A program made the position numbers and the translations under genes. The notes beneath the pieces are model-generated. The model was given only the letters and a program-made list of their open reading frames with translations, searched no databases and was not told where the DNA came from. Below are positions 37,427 to 49,427 of a stretch of 64,000 nucleotides of DNA, in pieces (positions within the stretch are counted from its first letter, which is position 1; each line of letters opens with the position of its first letter). The DNA is taken from contig OY978106.1 of assembly GCA_963854735.1 (NCBI GenBank), positions 1-64,000 on the forward strand, read 5' to 3'. This DNA is from Marvania coccoides. Lineage: Eukaryota; Chlorophyta; Trebouxiophyceae; Chlorellales; Chlorellaceae.

Positions 37427-37923
37427 CTAGAAACAAGAGAACTGCATGGCTTGCTGTAATTTATTTCGTTTGTATGTATACTTGGTATTGCTGCCTTACA
37501 GAATATGTAAATTTTATTCACTGCCGTTGTTGGCGTTGGCTGTCTGCCGCATTTCCTCGAGAGATTGAAAGGCTCGTTCTTTTTTTAGCGCCATGTGGAC
37601 TCGCTCTGCCAACAGGGAGGACGAATCGTATTGTCTCTGACATATTGTCACAGAAAAATTCAGCGCTTGATAAAAATGGCGCTCAGCTTGGTTGATGACG
37701 TGGTGAAGTTTCGTTTCGGAAGATCGATGGCCAAACACAGTGCATTCATTTATTTTCGGATAAATAAAATAAATCGTAAACCACGGACCAATAGAAATTT
37801 CCAGGCAATTGAAGAATAACCCTGGCTGCTCATTGTGCAATCAAATCATTTTGTTTTTATTTGGTTCGATCTTCGCTTCTACGGCCCTCGCGCGTGCCTG
37901 TCCGATCTCGCATTCCAAAAATC
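37427..37923. other. Intergenic
   Basis: No supported gene. TGTAA of mARC at 37455-37459. A short plus-strand frame at 37677 has an ATG but does not splice into the next gene. Confidence 0.5.
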
Positions 37924-39625
37924 ATGGATGTGCCAATGGCGCTTCATGTGGAAAAGGGCGCAATAGAAACGCTGCCTCCGCACGATACCCACCTCGTGCT
38001 CCAGGCCCGCTCGCTGAGGTGGGGGGGCTGGGGGGGGAGGGTTGGGGGGGTTATTCATATAGCAAAATAGGCAGCATACTTATCATTATTTATTTTGCCG
38101 GTGAAAAAAAAAATGTTAAAATATTTTTTAACTTCGACATTATGGGTTTCAGATTTGTTGACTTGTCTTATCCTTCTCACATCCTATAGGAATACTCTGG
38201 GGATGGTCAAGCGCAGGCTGCTTCAGGTAAACTCTGATAGAGCTTCCACCATGGGAAAAACTGGCACCAGTACTGGAAAAACTGGCACCAGTACACTAGT
38301 GTCGATTCAAAAATCTCATCGCTCTATGCGTTTCCCCCCCCCTACATTTTTCAGATGCGGGGCAAGGAGATCCACACCCTGCAGGACATCGAGCACTACA
38401 AGTACATTTTGGACCACCTGGAGGAGCGGTGGCGAGACGAGGAGGGGACATTTGCGGGGCAGCTTGCTTCTGCGGATGCCCCGCTTGCCGCTGCCTGCAA
38501 AAAACTGTGGAACGAGTGCTATGGTGAGTGATGCATTTGTTTCAACTGGGCTTTGTTATTTTACAAAAATATAACTCTGAATTTTAACATGCCCCTGTCA
38601 TTAATAAAAGGATTGTAAAAATTTGATGACTAAAAAATTCAATGCAGAACTGGTGAAGGAGATGGAGGAGGAGGTGCTGGAAATGCCACCTACCATGCGC
38701 GACATCCACGCCCGTCTGGCAGACGCAAACGTGTTCCTGAGGGAGCTAGCCGAGAGGGAACACACTTCAGGCGAAGTTCAAGAGGTGGTGGCGCAGCTGG
38801 ACGCCATCGACGCGGCCAGGAGGGAGAGGGGCGGTGTGTTTGAGGGCGATGTGGAGGCCCCGCAGCCTGGCCAAGCGGTGTGTGCAGACATCCTGTCGCA
38901 CAACTATGGTGAGCTGAGCGATTTTTTTATTATATTTCACAGTCCATGTTTTTTTCCTCCATTTCAAATACTTGAAATATACTAATCAACGCAGAGCTGG
39001 CGCGGGTGTGTGCTCGCACCGCCCACGACGAGCCTCCTGAGCTGCGCTCCGTGGCAGACGCCCTTCGCCGCATGCGCAACGACCTGCGCAAACTGTCGGG
39101 GCAGAAACACCACACCTCCGCCGACGTTGCCCACTACCGCTTCGTTCTGATGGCGGTGGCGTCTGCAGAGGCAGAGTACGCGCCAGAGTGGGCTGGGTCA
39201 GAGGCTAGGAAGCTGTTGGAGGAGTGCATAGCCACGGTGGACGCGCTGGAGGCCACCGCTGAGCCCATGGCCCCTGAGGTCGATGCTGTGTACCGCAGAC
39301 TGCAGGCGCTGAAAAAGGAGCTGGCTGCTGCGGCGTCGCGTACTGGCAAGCCCCCTGAGGGTGCCTTGAAGCGGTGGATGGAGGAGGCGAATGAGGTCGA
39401 CAACGAGCGGGCTGAGAATGGTGGGGTGTTTGGGGTGAAGGGCGCTGAGGGCGGCATGGAGGCGCCGGCTGGCCAGGTTGTGTGTCGGCACCTTCTAGAC
39501 GAGTCATACGAGTGAGTGCAGCTGCAGAGTACTTGATTTAATTTGATTATGTAGGTTTTGGTGTTCTAATTTTTCCCAAATTGCATTTCAACTGCAGATT
39601 ACTGCAGGAGCTGCTGCAGAGGTAG
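37924..39625 (+). CDS. Four-repeat helical protein, function unknown
   Basis: Six exons (37924-38018, 38190-38226, 38355-38523, 38648-38908, 38995-39511, 39598-39625), 368 residues, no membrane segment or signal. Four imperfect units of 78-92 residues follow each other. Each begins with a helix, has a pattern like P-x-(M/E/V)-x-x-(I/V)-x-x-x-L, a central T-x-(D/E/G)-V piece, and ends in a small-residue/Cys stretch and Tyr: LAAACKKLWNECY, GQAVCADILSHNY, a weaker third end (ARKLLEECIA), GQVVCRHLLDESY. Introns of phase 1 fall right after the Tyr codon of units 1 and 2; exon 4 is exactly one unit (87 codons). This points to growth by exon duplication. Family not recognised; a helical scaffold is likely. 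Confidence 0.75.
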
Positions 39626-39794
39626 TCCAGAGATAGTGCAGAGGGACCCGGCACATTTTGTCTCAAGGGATCAAATTATCTTTCTCAGAAATTTTCTGTG
39701 CACACAATGCTACACAGCCATGTCATTTTTGCTGTATCGTTCTATAAAAATTTAAATGGGACGATTAAATGGGACGATTAATAAGTCGTCAATA

Positions 39795-40090
39795 GCATTC
39801 GAGCAATTCGGGGGTCTTCTTCGCCTTTTTCTCAGCTGAAGCCTCCTCCCCTCTCTCTGCTTCTCGGTTGTCGTCTCACACCGCAGCTTTAGATGCCTCT
39901 GTCATTCGCTGGAACGCAGCCACCAACGCTTCAGCCTGCTCCTTCCTTCACAGTGCATGCTGGCCTGTGACCTGCATGAAGTTGGCCATGAACCCTCCGC
40001 CTCCCATGCCGTTTGTATTAATGCCCTACTCACGAACCAACCACATGGCGGCCGGGCTGTCAACCAGCCCCACCAGCGGCAGCTGCGGCT
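39795..40090 (-). pseudogene. Possible decayed coding region or short spliced exons
   Basis: One minus-strand frame reads protein-like sequence for about 98 codons with three internal stops: QLPLVGLVDSPAAMWLVRE (stop) GINTNGMGGGGFMANFMQVT... (stop) KEQAEALVAAFQRMTEASKA... (stop) then an acidic/basic helix ending TPELLECY and a final stop. The first stop lies in a good donor (C|GTGAGTAG), so part may be intronic. I cannot name the family. Confidence 0.35.
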
Positions 40091-40501
40091 GCAGAGCCCT
40101 GCACTTTCATTTTTTCTGAGCTGAGCAGGGCACGCCGTCACAGACCTATCTGCGTGCGGCGCCTTCAATCTGGCACGGTGATTGCACATGACTTCGGTGT
40201 TTGCAGCCTCATTCATGCGGCAGGGAGAGCACCTACCGTTGAGGCGCCCCTCCAAAAGAAGCTGGCGGTGACAAATAGCTCTAGTGTATTTCATGGAAAT
40301 TCCAGCTCGTCAAGCATGGGATCTTGCAAAAGTGGGTTTAATGTAGTTTTCTCGTCTTAAAATTCTGCTCGAAAAATACTTGAGTGAAAAACAATGGATG
40401 GATACGCTGGCCTCCTTTAAACGAAGCGTGTTACTGCTTTATATTAGATTGCTATTGTGAATAGTATGTATATTCTAGCTTGTGAGAAAGAATAATACCT
40501 A
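40091..40501. other. Intergenic
   Basis: Mixed-composition spacer. Some minus-strand protein-like codons continue to about 40290 but without a consistent frame. Confidence 0.4.
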
Positions 40502-41121
40502 ATGAAGGCAGGGGCGCTCCATGCAGCGCTGCTAGTGTTTATCATTTTTATCCTGTCAGGCCCCAGTTCTGTGTTTGGCCGCGAGAGAAACTTGCCAGGA
40601 GAAAGGCGAGGTCTTTCAGCTGAATTTATTTGCGGGAGGCGGCCTCAGGAGACGGCCAGCACGCTGGCCGAAGCTTTCATTGATGGGTCAGCGTCGACTG
40701 GTGCCTCTGCGGAGGCATTTGTTCAGGCAGGGGACAGGTGCTGCAAAACGCTGACTACAGCGTTAACCGGCGCGGCTGCATACGCCCAATCCAGTGGCCG
40801 GGGCGCCCAGTTCAGCGAGGCACTTGCCCGTGCCGCTGCTGAAACCACCTTTCGGGGTTGTGCCAAGCACTGGTGCGAGAAGAACTTCAGTCTTTACAAA
40901 TTCAACATAATAATAAACCATTTCTACTGTTTTTATTGAATTGCAGGCTTCTGTCAGCGTTTCTTCCTCCTCCACCACCGGCGGTGGCGCAGCTGCCTCG
41001 GTGCTTACGTTCAGCGTTGGCCGCGGTGGGGATGGAGGCGGCACCCAATCCCAGGCACGAGTCACATTTGGAGGTGAAGGGGCAGCCACGGCGACTTCCA
41101 GCGGTTCTGTCTCTCCCTGAC
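40502..41121 (+). CDS. Small secreted Ala/Ser-rich protein
   Basis: Starts with a good signal peptide (MKAGALHAALLVFIIFILSG then PSSVFG). The first exon, to about 40875, has Ala-rich AEAF-type repeats with a few Cys (FICGRRP, DRCCKTLTTAL, FRGCAKHW). A second exon after TTGCAG (from about 40947) reads a Ser/Gly/Thr-rich tail (SVSSSSTTGGGAAASVLTFS ... VTFGGEGAATATSSGS) to a stop at 41119-41121. The exact donor is unclear: CACTG|GTGCGA joined to the later CTGTCAG acceptor keeps frame, but the stronger TTGCAG would need a phase-0 donor not seen. Likely an extracellular or wall protein; family unknown. Confidence 0.5.
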
Positions 41122-41399
41122 ACAGAAATTGCCGTTGATCTGATTTGTTGCAATAATTTACAGAAACACATAATCGTTGTATACATCATTATGAACATAT
41201 TGCTATGAAATGAAATGGGGAAAAAATTGAAAGAATCTATATTTAAAGGGGGATTTCTCTCTTTTGTAAATCAGAATCAAATGAATGGGGTAATTATCAT
41301 TTCTTTTTTTCATATGCCCACCGAGCACCGAGGATATTAAGTCTCAATCTTATTTTTCAACAAAAATAAAAATTAAAGAGACACCAAGGGGGTTTCATT

Positions 41400-44300
41400 T
41401 CATTTCATCGGCGCGGCATGGGCCGCCTTGGCTGCAGACACCATCTTGGCGAAAGTACCGCCACTGGCCATCAGCTCAGCGGGGGGGCCATTTTCCACCA
41501 GCTCCCCTCCGCTCAGCACCAGCAACTGGTCGCAGTCCATGATGGTGTCAATGCGGTGGGCAATCACCAGCAGCGTGCGCCCCCTGCGCCCCTCACCCCC
41601 ACGACACGCCTCCCTTACCGCCTGTTGAATGACGGCGTCTGTGGTGCGGTCCACGTTGGCAGTGGCTTCATCCAGCGCCAGCACCGCAGCATCCTGCAGC
41701 AACGCCCGCGCCAGGCACAGCAGCTGCCGCTGCCCCGCGCTGAGGTTGTCGCCGCACTCCTGCATGCGCGCATCTAGCCCCCCCAGCGCGGAAGCAGCGC
41801 TGGAGAGCTGCGCCGTGGCCAGCGCCGCCCACAGTTCAGCGTCTCCAAATTGGTCCCAGGGGTCCAAATTGGAGCGCAGGGTGCCGCTGAACAGCACCGG
41901 GTCTTGGGGAATGATGGCCACCTGGCGGCGCAGGGTGTCCAGGGGGACCGACGCTGTGTCAACCCCGTCCAGATAAATGTTGCCCTCGGTGACGGGGATG
42001 AGGCGAAACAGGGTGAGCATGAGGGAGCTCTTGCCTGACCCAGTGCGCCCCACCACCCCGCACGACACCCCGCCAGGCAGGTCGAAGGAGAGGTTGCGCA
42101 GCACGGAGGGCAGGCCAGGGCGGTAGACGGCGGTGACGCCTTGGTAGCGCAGAGCGCCGGCGGGGGGCCATCCTGAGGGCACCATGGCGTCCCCGCCCTC
42201 CTCCTGCTCCAGCTCGCAGTAGGAAAGCAGGCGCTCCGCCGAGGTCATGTTGTTCTCCACCTCTGCCGCCTGGCGCACCATCCACTGTGTTGCAGGAGAA
42301 GAGATAAGGGAGGAGACGTGATAGCGCGTTTATAAGTGATGATTGATTGGCTAGAGAGTTGAACAGCTACGATTGGGGGGGGGAGAAAGCATGCATGGAA
42401 CATTTCAAAAAATATTCAACTCCGTTCATTCGGAACGCAACACACAACCAACTTTTCAGCTGACTGGCTGACCTGCAGCATCCCCGCCAGGTACAGCGAC
42501 TGTGTGAGCGCCAGGCCCACCAACCTCGGGCTCAGGTTCTGGTGCACCGCCATCATCAGCAGCGGGGCCACCGTGAGCAGCATCGCCACCAGCAGGTCCA
42601 GCCTGAACCCGATCCAGCGGGCGCACGTCAACCACGAAAACCACCACGCGCCGTTGGCCGACAGCAGAGACAAAAAGTCGGCGCGGAAGCGGGATGCGGC
42701 GCGGTAGGCGCGGATGGTGGGGAGACCCTTCAGGGTGGCGGAAAAAGCGGCGTACAGCGGGCTGCGGGTGACGGCCTCAAAGCGCTTGAGGTCGCGTGAG
42801 GTGGTGAGGTAGCGGCGCTGCACGTAGAAGAAAGCGCAGCCCAGGGGGATGAAGACTGGGAGGATGAAGGGCACCACGATGACCAGCAGGGTGAACGCCC
42901 CCGTCACCATCATCAGCGCTTGCAGCGTGTCGAAAGTGACGGTGGGCAGCTGCTCGTCGATGGACCCCTGGTCCTTGGAGAAGCGGTTCAGGATGCGCCC
43001 GGTAGGGTTGGTGTGGAAGAAAGACAGCGGGGCGTGCAGTAGGCGATCCAGCGCGGTGTCGTGCAGCGCAGAGGCCGCGCGGAGGGACGCCCAAAAGAAG
43101 AGCTGGGCGCGCACGATGGAGATGAGAAGCACGCACACCGCGAATATGGCGTACACCCACACCCACCGCGCCTCTTGCTGCGTCTCTGCGTCCTTGGATG
43201 CCCACAGACTGAGCCAGTACTCGCCATAAAGGTACACAGCTTGGCCACACAGGAGGCCAGACACGCACAGCGCGACGGGAACAATGCCCAGGCGCTTCAG
43301 CAGCTGGCCGTACACCGCCCAGGTCACGCTGCCCTCCGCTCGGTCCTCTTTCACGATGAGCTTGCCAGAGCGTCCCCATCCCCCAGCGCCGCCTTTCCTG
43401 CGCAGCTGCTTCCCGGGGGGCGACATTTCAACGTCATCAGCGTCTGCGTCGTTCCCTCCCTTTGCAGAGGCCCCGCCAGGTCCCAGCTTGGTTGAGATGA
43501 AGCGGCGGAGGTATCCAGCGGAGGGAGAGCGGGCCATGCCTGAGCTGGCGGCGCCACCTGGGGCGACGTGGCGACGCATGCTGCGCACAGAGCTCAGCAT
43601 GCGGCCCATGGACTCAAACCGCGCAACGCGCAGCCCAAAAGTGGCGGCTGAACGCGGGGTGGCACTGGCTGCGGCGGCTGCGGCATCTGAAGCAGCTGAA
43701 GGGCTGCTCCGCGCGCTCGGGCTCTCCTGTCCCGGCTCGACGCTTTCAAGCTGCTGCTGAGAGGATTCGGCCGCTGCTGCTGTGGCCCCCTCTTCTTTCC
43801 CCCCTTTGTCGATTTCCTTCGGTTCGGCATCGTCGTCAGTTTCCTCAATGGAGGCTGCATGGTCCAGCGCAGTGTCTACAAAAATTAAGAATGAGGAGGT
43901 AAGAGAAAAAAACATTAAATAAATAAAGCGGTCGTTTCATTTAAAAAACACGATTGCACAAATGTAGTTGCTCACCGTTTGCCACTGCCATCACCTCCGG
44001 CACGCCCTTAGCAGCCAGCTCAGCGTGGGTGCCACCCTCCACCACCCTCCCGCCCAGCACCACCAGAATGCGGTCGCAGCGAGGCAGGTACTGGCGCTGG
44101 TGGGTGACCAACACGCGAGTGCTCCCCGCCATCACCCCCCCACCCCCTATGCACTTCTCAAACAGAATGCGCCCCACCCTGGGGTCCACAGCCGACAGGG
44201 GGTCGTCCATTAGCTGCACCTCTGCACCACTGTACGCAGCCCTGGCCAGCGACAGCCTCGCCTTTTGGCCCCCTGAGATGCTGATCCCCCGCTCCCCAAT

Positions 44301-46550
44301 CTCTGTGGCATCCCCAGCAGGCATGGCGCGCAGGTCCTCCTCGAGCGCTGCTGCGCCCACCGCCGCCTCGTAGCGCCCCTCCTCGTAGGGCAGCCCAAAC
44401 AGAATGTTTTCCCGCACCGTGCCGCTCATGATCCAGGGGATCTGTTGGCAGTACGCCACGCTGCCGCGCACCTCGACTGCGGGGAGCGAGGGGTCGGCGA
44501 TGCGGGATGGCTGCAGCTCGCCCAGCAGCACAGACAGAATGCTGCTCTTGCCGGCACCCACGGGGCCCACAATGGCCACCAGCTCACCCCTGCGAATGCC
44601 CAGAGAAAGCCCCGGGAGCGTGGCCCTGGGCGTGGCTGCTGCGCTGGCGGTTTCCACTTCTGCATTTTGTTCTTCGTTGGGCCCGTCTGCAGGCGATAAA
44701 CCCTCTTGTTCTTTCACCACCATCACCGTTGGCACTCCTGTTGATGACACCGGCGCAGCCACTGCTGCCGCCGCCGCTGCCTTGGTTGTTGCTTTTTGGT
44801 CTGCTGCCTCACCCCAGTGGAAGTCCGATTTCCGCACCACAACAGCCAACCCCAGGCTAGAGTCGTCGAAACCATCCCCAGCAGTGCCATTTTGCGCCTG
44901 CGCTTCCTTGTCTTCCTTTTGCTGCTGCTGCTGGTCGTGCCACGGCGGCGGCGGCTCCGGCGTTGCCAGAAACTCCCCCAGCCGCCGCACCCCCACCCTC
45001 AACTCCGACACGCACTCCACCGCGTGCACAAAAAACTCGCACATGTACAGCTTGGGCAGCGACAGCAGCGCCAGAGAATAGAACACGTTGGGCACAGTGA
45101 GCTCAGCGCCGGTGGCCCTCGCAGTTGCAAACGTAATGAGAGACACAACGGGGGTAATGGCGTAGGAGAACGCCATGTTGAGGGCGCGAATGGCGTTCAT
45201 GCGGCGGATGAACCCTGCTTCCTTCTCCCGGATGCCTCGCAGTTGCCGCAGCAACGGGCCTTCCCACGCCAGCATCTTGCAGGCGAGGATGCCAGAGATG
45301 GCCTCGCCGGTGAGACGCACGCGCTCGTCGGTCTGCCCCGCGGTGGCCCCACGCTGCAATGAATAAGAGATGACGATACCAGGGAAGGCGTGAGGGAAAG
45401 CAAAGACCAAAACAAAATAGAGTTGAATAGAGTTGAATAGAGTTGAATATAGTTGAATATAGTTGAATATAGTTGAATATAGTTGAGTAGAGTTGAATAG
45501 AGTTGAATAGAGTTGAATAATGCGTAGTAATATCTTCAGAAACGAGCGAAGAAACCCACTAAAACACGTAATCCAAACTCACCAGGTAGCCGATGTAGCG
45601 CGCCAGCACAGCCTGCGAGGGGATGAGCAGCAGCAGCGTGGCTACTCCCGCCACCGACGCCGCAAATCCCAGCCTCAGCCCCACCAGCACCAGCACAACG
45701 ATCAACTCGATGGGCCCAGCTATCAAAAAAACCCAGAATGTGCCTGCCTCGTCGAATCTGCGCACGTCGTTGGACACGATGTTGACGATGCGACCTCCGA
45801 TGCTGTCAGACACAGCCACGGCGTTCAAGCGCAGAACCTTGGCCTCTACCGCCGCGATGGACTGTAGCCGCATGCGCATGCCCTGCACGAAGTAGAAAAA
45901 AAACAAAAGGAAAGGAAAGGTCAAGAAGTCGATATTTTGACGAGAAATCGTGAACTCCTACAGGAATAGCTGGTGCAAACGAATACGCCCTCATTCGAAT
46001 CTCCCCCCGCTTTGCATTCTCTTTCCCCAAACTCCGTCTTTCTCACCAGCCTCATTCCTCGCCAGAACAGCTGGTGGTGCACAGCAACATAGGAGTAGGC
46101 AAACACAGCGCAGGCAGACGCCCACATCCAGCCCTGAGACACGGGAGCAGCAGCAGACCCTCCAGCAGCGCTCAGGGTGAACCACTCCAGCAGCTTCCTC
46201 AGCAGCAGCGGGTTTCCCACCCTCACAGCCACTTCTAGCAGGCCCCACGCGAGGTGCTCTGCCGCTTTCCATCGGTAAATTGACCAGAAGGCGGCCCACA
46301 CGAGGGAGGCGGGGGACAGGGCCTTGGGTCTGGAGCGGGAGGCGTCGGTTGCTGCGGCGTAGGCGGCTTCAAACTGCGTGGATAGCGGCTCAGCGTGGTC
46401 AGCGTCGGGAAAAAATTGAGCAGCGGTGTCCTCGTCGATGGCCCCAGCGGTCCCGCGGCGGAGCAGCGGGTTGACAAAGCTGTAGGTGAGCCTTCCGAAC
46501 CATCCGCTCGTTTGAAATCCCAGCTTTTCAGACTTTCGATTTTCAGACAT
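41400..46550 (-). CDS. ABCC (MRP-type) full-size ABC transporter
   Basis: ATP-driven exporter of organic anions and glutathione conjugates, likely vacuolar or plasma membrane. Five exons (46047-46550, 45583-45882, 43976-45353, 42473-43875, 41400-42284), 1489 residues. Order: short N-terminus without TMD0 ([18 protein letters not shown] is the L0-type start), TMD1, NBD1 (Walker [10 protein letters not shown] near 530, signature [25 protein letters not shown]), a long acidic linker, TMD2, NBD2 (Walker [10 protein letters not shown] near 1275, signature [26 protein letters not shown]). The NBD1 degenerate-site pattern (DDPLSAVD) is normal for ABCC. An insert rich in Gln/Ala separates TMD1 and NBD1. 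Intron 2 contains a 10-bp minisatellite. Substrate unknown. Confidence 0.95.
45421..45520. repeat. 10-bp minisatellite, AGTTGAATAG x 10
   Basis: Ten tandem units of AGTTGAATAG with changes only at positions 7, 9 and 10 (AGTTGAATAT, AGTTGAGTAG, AGTTGAATAA). It lies in intron 2 of the ABCC gene. Confidence 0.97.
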
Positions 46551-47438
46551 GTCGCAAATTATTGGCTAATACAAGCTTCTAGGAGGTGAAAACAGCGCGG
46601 TGCTCAAGCACATTTTTGAAAATAACAACTAATGATGAATGCGTTTTGTTTAAATGGCTAATTTGCAACATTTCATTCTTGGCTGCTCTCTCTGACCAGA
46701 AATTTTTGTGTGATTATGTGATTATTTGTTGGGTGCGTGTTTTCTCGGCGCGTCTGGTCGCTGGAGAATGCCTGGAGCCGGTCCTGCCCAGAAGTGATCA
46801 GCAGCGGGCAGCGGGTGACCTGGTCCTTTCGCAAGGAAGTGTCCTGCATGGGCGCAAGCCCTGCATTTTATTCAACTAATAGCATTTTATCAAACGCACC
46901 ACTCCTCTATCATTATAAATAAGTAGCCTGTGGATTCTATAGCTTGACTGCAATCATCATTGCACAAACAAACCTCATATTTTTCTAATCCTTGTTCGAA
47001 AGTTCCCAAATTTTGAAGGGGCATGCATGCATGATGTCGTATGCACATGCTATGCTATTAAGACTAGCTTTAAACGCAGCAACCTTAGTATAGTGCATGG
47101 CGGCGAATGAAAGGGCGGTGCCATGCTGAGGGGCGCCCGCTTCGGGGGGTGCCTCCCGCACCCATCCAGCTTTACGTGGGACTCTTGCGAATGGCAACTG
47201 CAGGTCTAGCTCTTGAGCATGCGCCGAAGTCCTTGCCACTTTCTTATGAACATTTTTGGTGATGCCATTTTACTTCCGCTCCCCCTTATGTTATTGCACT
47301 TTATAGTATCTATCAAAACTGGAGATAACCTCGTGGTTCAGCCGCTGTGCCCGAATCCTTTTGAAATTCTCATAAATAATTTATAAATTTCGATTCTTCA
47401 CCCTGCTGGCTCATCAACGGATCTGAACATCAACCAAA
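46551..47438. promoter_or_regulatory. Divergent 5' region of ABCC and NDUFB9, 888 bp
   Basis: Longest divergent spacer on the right half. Mostly AT-rich, with GC-rich patches at 46740-46860 and 47100-47220 that look codon-like but have no splice-consistent frame; they might be gene relics or untranslated exons. No motif assigned. Confidence 0.35.
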
Positions 47439-47939
47439 ATGGCGACAGTGGTGCAGCGGCTTCGCGCGATGCAGCTTTACCGCAAAAGTCTGAAGAACAT
47501 GCTCAGTTGGGCAATTCACCGGGATGTGTTCTACGTGGAGGTTCGTGGTCGCAATAACTGCCTGGATCTATCATTTTTATCACAGCCTAAAGTGAGCGCC
47601 CAAAAATACCAATCCTGCAGGCTGAGAAAATCAGGGCAGAGTTCGATGCCCACTCTCACTTGGACGACCCGCGGCAAATCGAGCGTGCGCTGATCCGCGG
47701 GGAGGAGAAGCTGCAAGACTCCCTCCACCCTGACCCATATATCGGTGAGGGTTTTGCTCGCTGACGTTGCACTTTTTTCCTTCAGACTCGTCTTGCGACG
47801 TCCGCCCTCACCCCTTTTCATTTCCCCACTCCCTTCTGCAGTGCCCTACCGACCTGGCGGCAGCATGTACTCCCGCAACCCGCCCTTCCCAGAGGACATC
47901 CACATCCATATGGATTTCGGAAGGGAAGGAGGCCACTGA
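47439..47939 (+). CDS. NDUFB9: NDUFB9 (B22), complex I LYR subunit
   Basis: Accessory subunit of mitochondrial NADH:ubiquinone oxidoreductase. Three exons (47439-47540, 47621-47744, 47842-47939), 107 residues. LYR motif in MQLYRKSLKNML, then WAIHRDVFYVEAEKIRAEF, the arginine-rich helix with RALIRGEEKL, and the C-terminal VPYRPGGSMYSRNPPFP, all typical of B22. Size matches plant orthologues (about 115). No cleavable presequence, as usual for LYR subunits. TGTAA at 48033-48037. Confidence 0.93.
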
Positions 47940-48102
47940 AGCGACGGCCTTGGTTTTTCTTCTGTTAATTAATCCCTTTCCAACGTCCTTGTGCTATTTT
48001 TTTTTTGTTTTCTGCTCTAATTTTCTCCTTCTTGTAAAGCACTGTTAGCTGCAGTCGATTACACAGCGCATTTTTCACAAATTATTCATTCTTTTTATTT
48101 TA

Positions 48103-49131
48103 CTAAGTAGCTTTGAGCGCTTCTTTCAGCTCGCCTGCCTCTGCCATCTCAAGCACAATGTCGCACCCACCCAAAAACTCGCCATTCACGTACAGCTGGG
48201 GGTAGGTGGGCCACTGCGTGAACTCCTTCAGCCCTTGCCGCACCTGCTCGTCGCTCAAAATATCAAAGTGGCCAAAATCTTCTGCCCCCGCTGCCTTGAC
48301 CGCTTCCACCACCTTCCTGCTGAACCCACAGCGCGGTTCGTCGGGGGTGCCTGCAAGTATGGGGGAAAGGGGTGGATAAAGCGAAAAAATAAACAAGGGA
48401 GTAAAGAAAGAAACGGCGGGGAAAGAAGAAAAAAGAGGAGAGGTTGTGTCAGAGCAAGGATGACATGTTTGCAGGGTATCATCAAGAAAGCTGGATACGA
48501 ATATCCAACCATCAGCCATATTAGCTTTATTCTGCACGGAATCATCATCCACACCCCTCTCTTTAAATTAAAGCAATAGAGCATCAAAATAAATATCTGC
48601 GCTCACCCTTCATGAACAGCATCACTGGGCGCTGCGCCACCAGCGCCTCCAGCCGCTGCCTCAAGGGCACGGCAGGGGTGGCGGCGACTGCAGGCGGCGT
48701 TGTTGTTGTTCTTCCTGCTGCGGTAGGGGTGGCTGTGTTGGCCAGAGACACGAATTTGGAGTGAAGGGACGCGGGTTCTGCGCCCTCCACGCGGGCGACC
48801 TCTTTTCCGCCGCAGAAAAAAAGCAAGAGAGGGACCACCGTGACGCCACACAGCTCCGACAGCTCGGGGGCTGCCTCCTCTGCTTCCACACGAGCGCAGG
48901 CCACGCTGGGGGTATCCTTGCCTAGCTGCTCCAAGATCTGGTCCAGCGTGGCGCAGGGCTCGCACCATTTGGCCCAAAAGTGCACCACCAGCTGCAGCAA
49001 TATCATTGGAAGCGCGGCGTGAGATACAAAATACACGTTTGAAGGGTTGAACGGCGGATAAATGCAGTGCGCACCTTGCCATGCTGCTGCAGAGCGGCCT
49101 GGAACTCCGTCACAGTCGACAGGTTGAGCAT
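48103..49131 (-). CDS. GLRX3: Monothiol glutaredoxin with thioredoxin domain (GLRX3/Grx3-4 type)
   Basis: Cytosolic/nuclear CGFS glutaredoxin that binds a [2Fe-2S] cluster and handles iron delivery and regulation. Three exons (49075-49131, 48607-48991, 48103-48350), 229 residues. Thioredoxin-like domain 1-100 (VVHFWAKWCEPCATLDQIL; both Cys of a CxxC are present), linker rich in Thr/Ala, then one glutaredoxin domain: RPVMLFMKG, PRCGFSRKVVEAVKAAG, WPTYPQLYVNGEFLGGCDI. One Grx domain as in yeast Grx3/4; plant GRXS17 has three. The phase-1 junction rebuilds MKGTPDEPRCGFS. Divergent from the dehydratase gene (296 bp). Confidence 0.94.
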
Positions 49132-49427
49132 CGAGGCGTCTAGAAGATTTATTTTAATTTTTATATAATAAAAAAGGTTTATAAACCGAGCCTACGAGGG
49201 TGGTGCGCACTTGGCGGGCAATGTGGCTGCTGCAGGTTTTGTGTGTATATTTTCAGCCCAGCAACCGCCGTGATACGGCCTTTTCGAGCGCATTTTTGGA
49301 CTTGTGCCAAGTTTTGCATGCTTCGTTCATCCCCCTTTTTGACAGGCATAACAAACATTCGCTCCTGGCCTGTTTCATTCACAATTTTTAGAATAACGGT
49401 TCCCAGAGCTTTCACCCCCTGCCGGCC

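Noticed and set aside
46740..46880. GC-rich patch as an exon of ABCC or NDUFB9
   Set aside because: No start or splice site puts it in frame with either gene.
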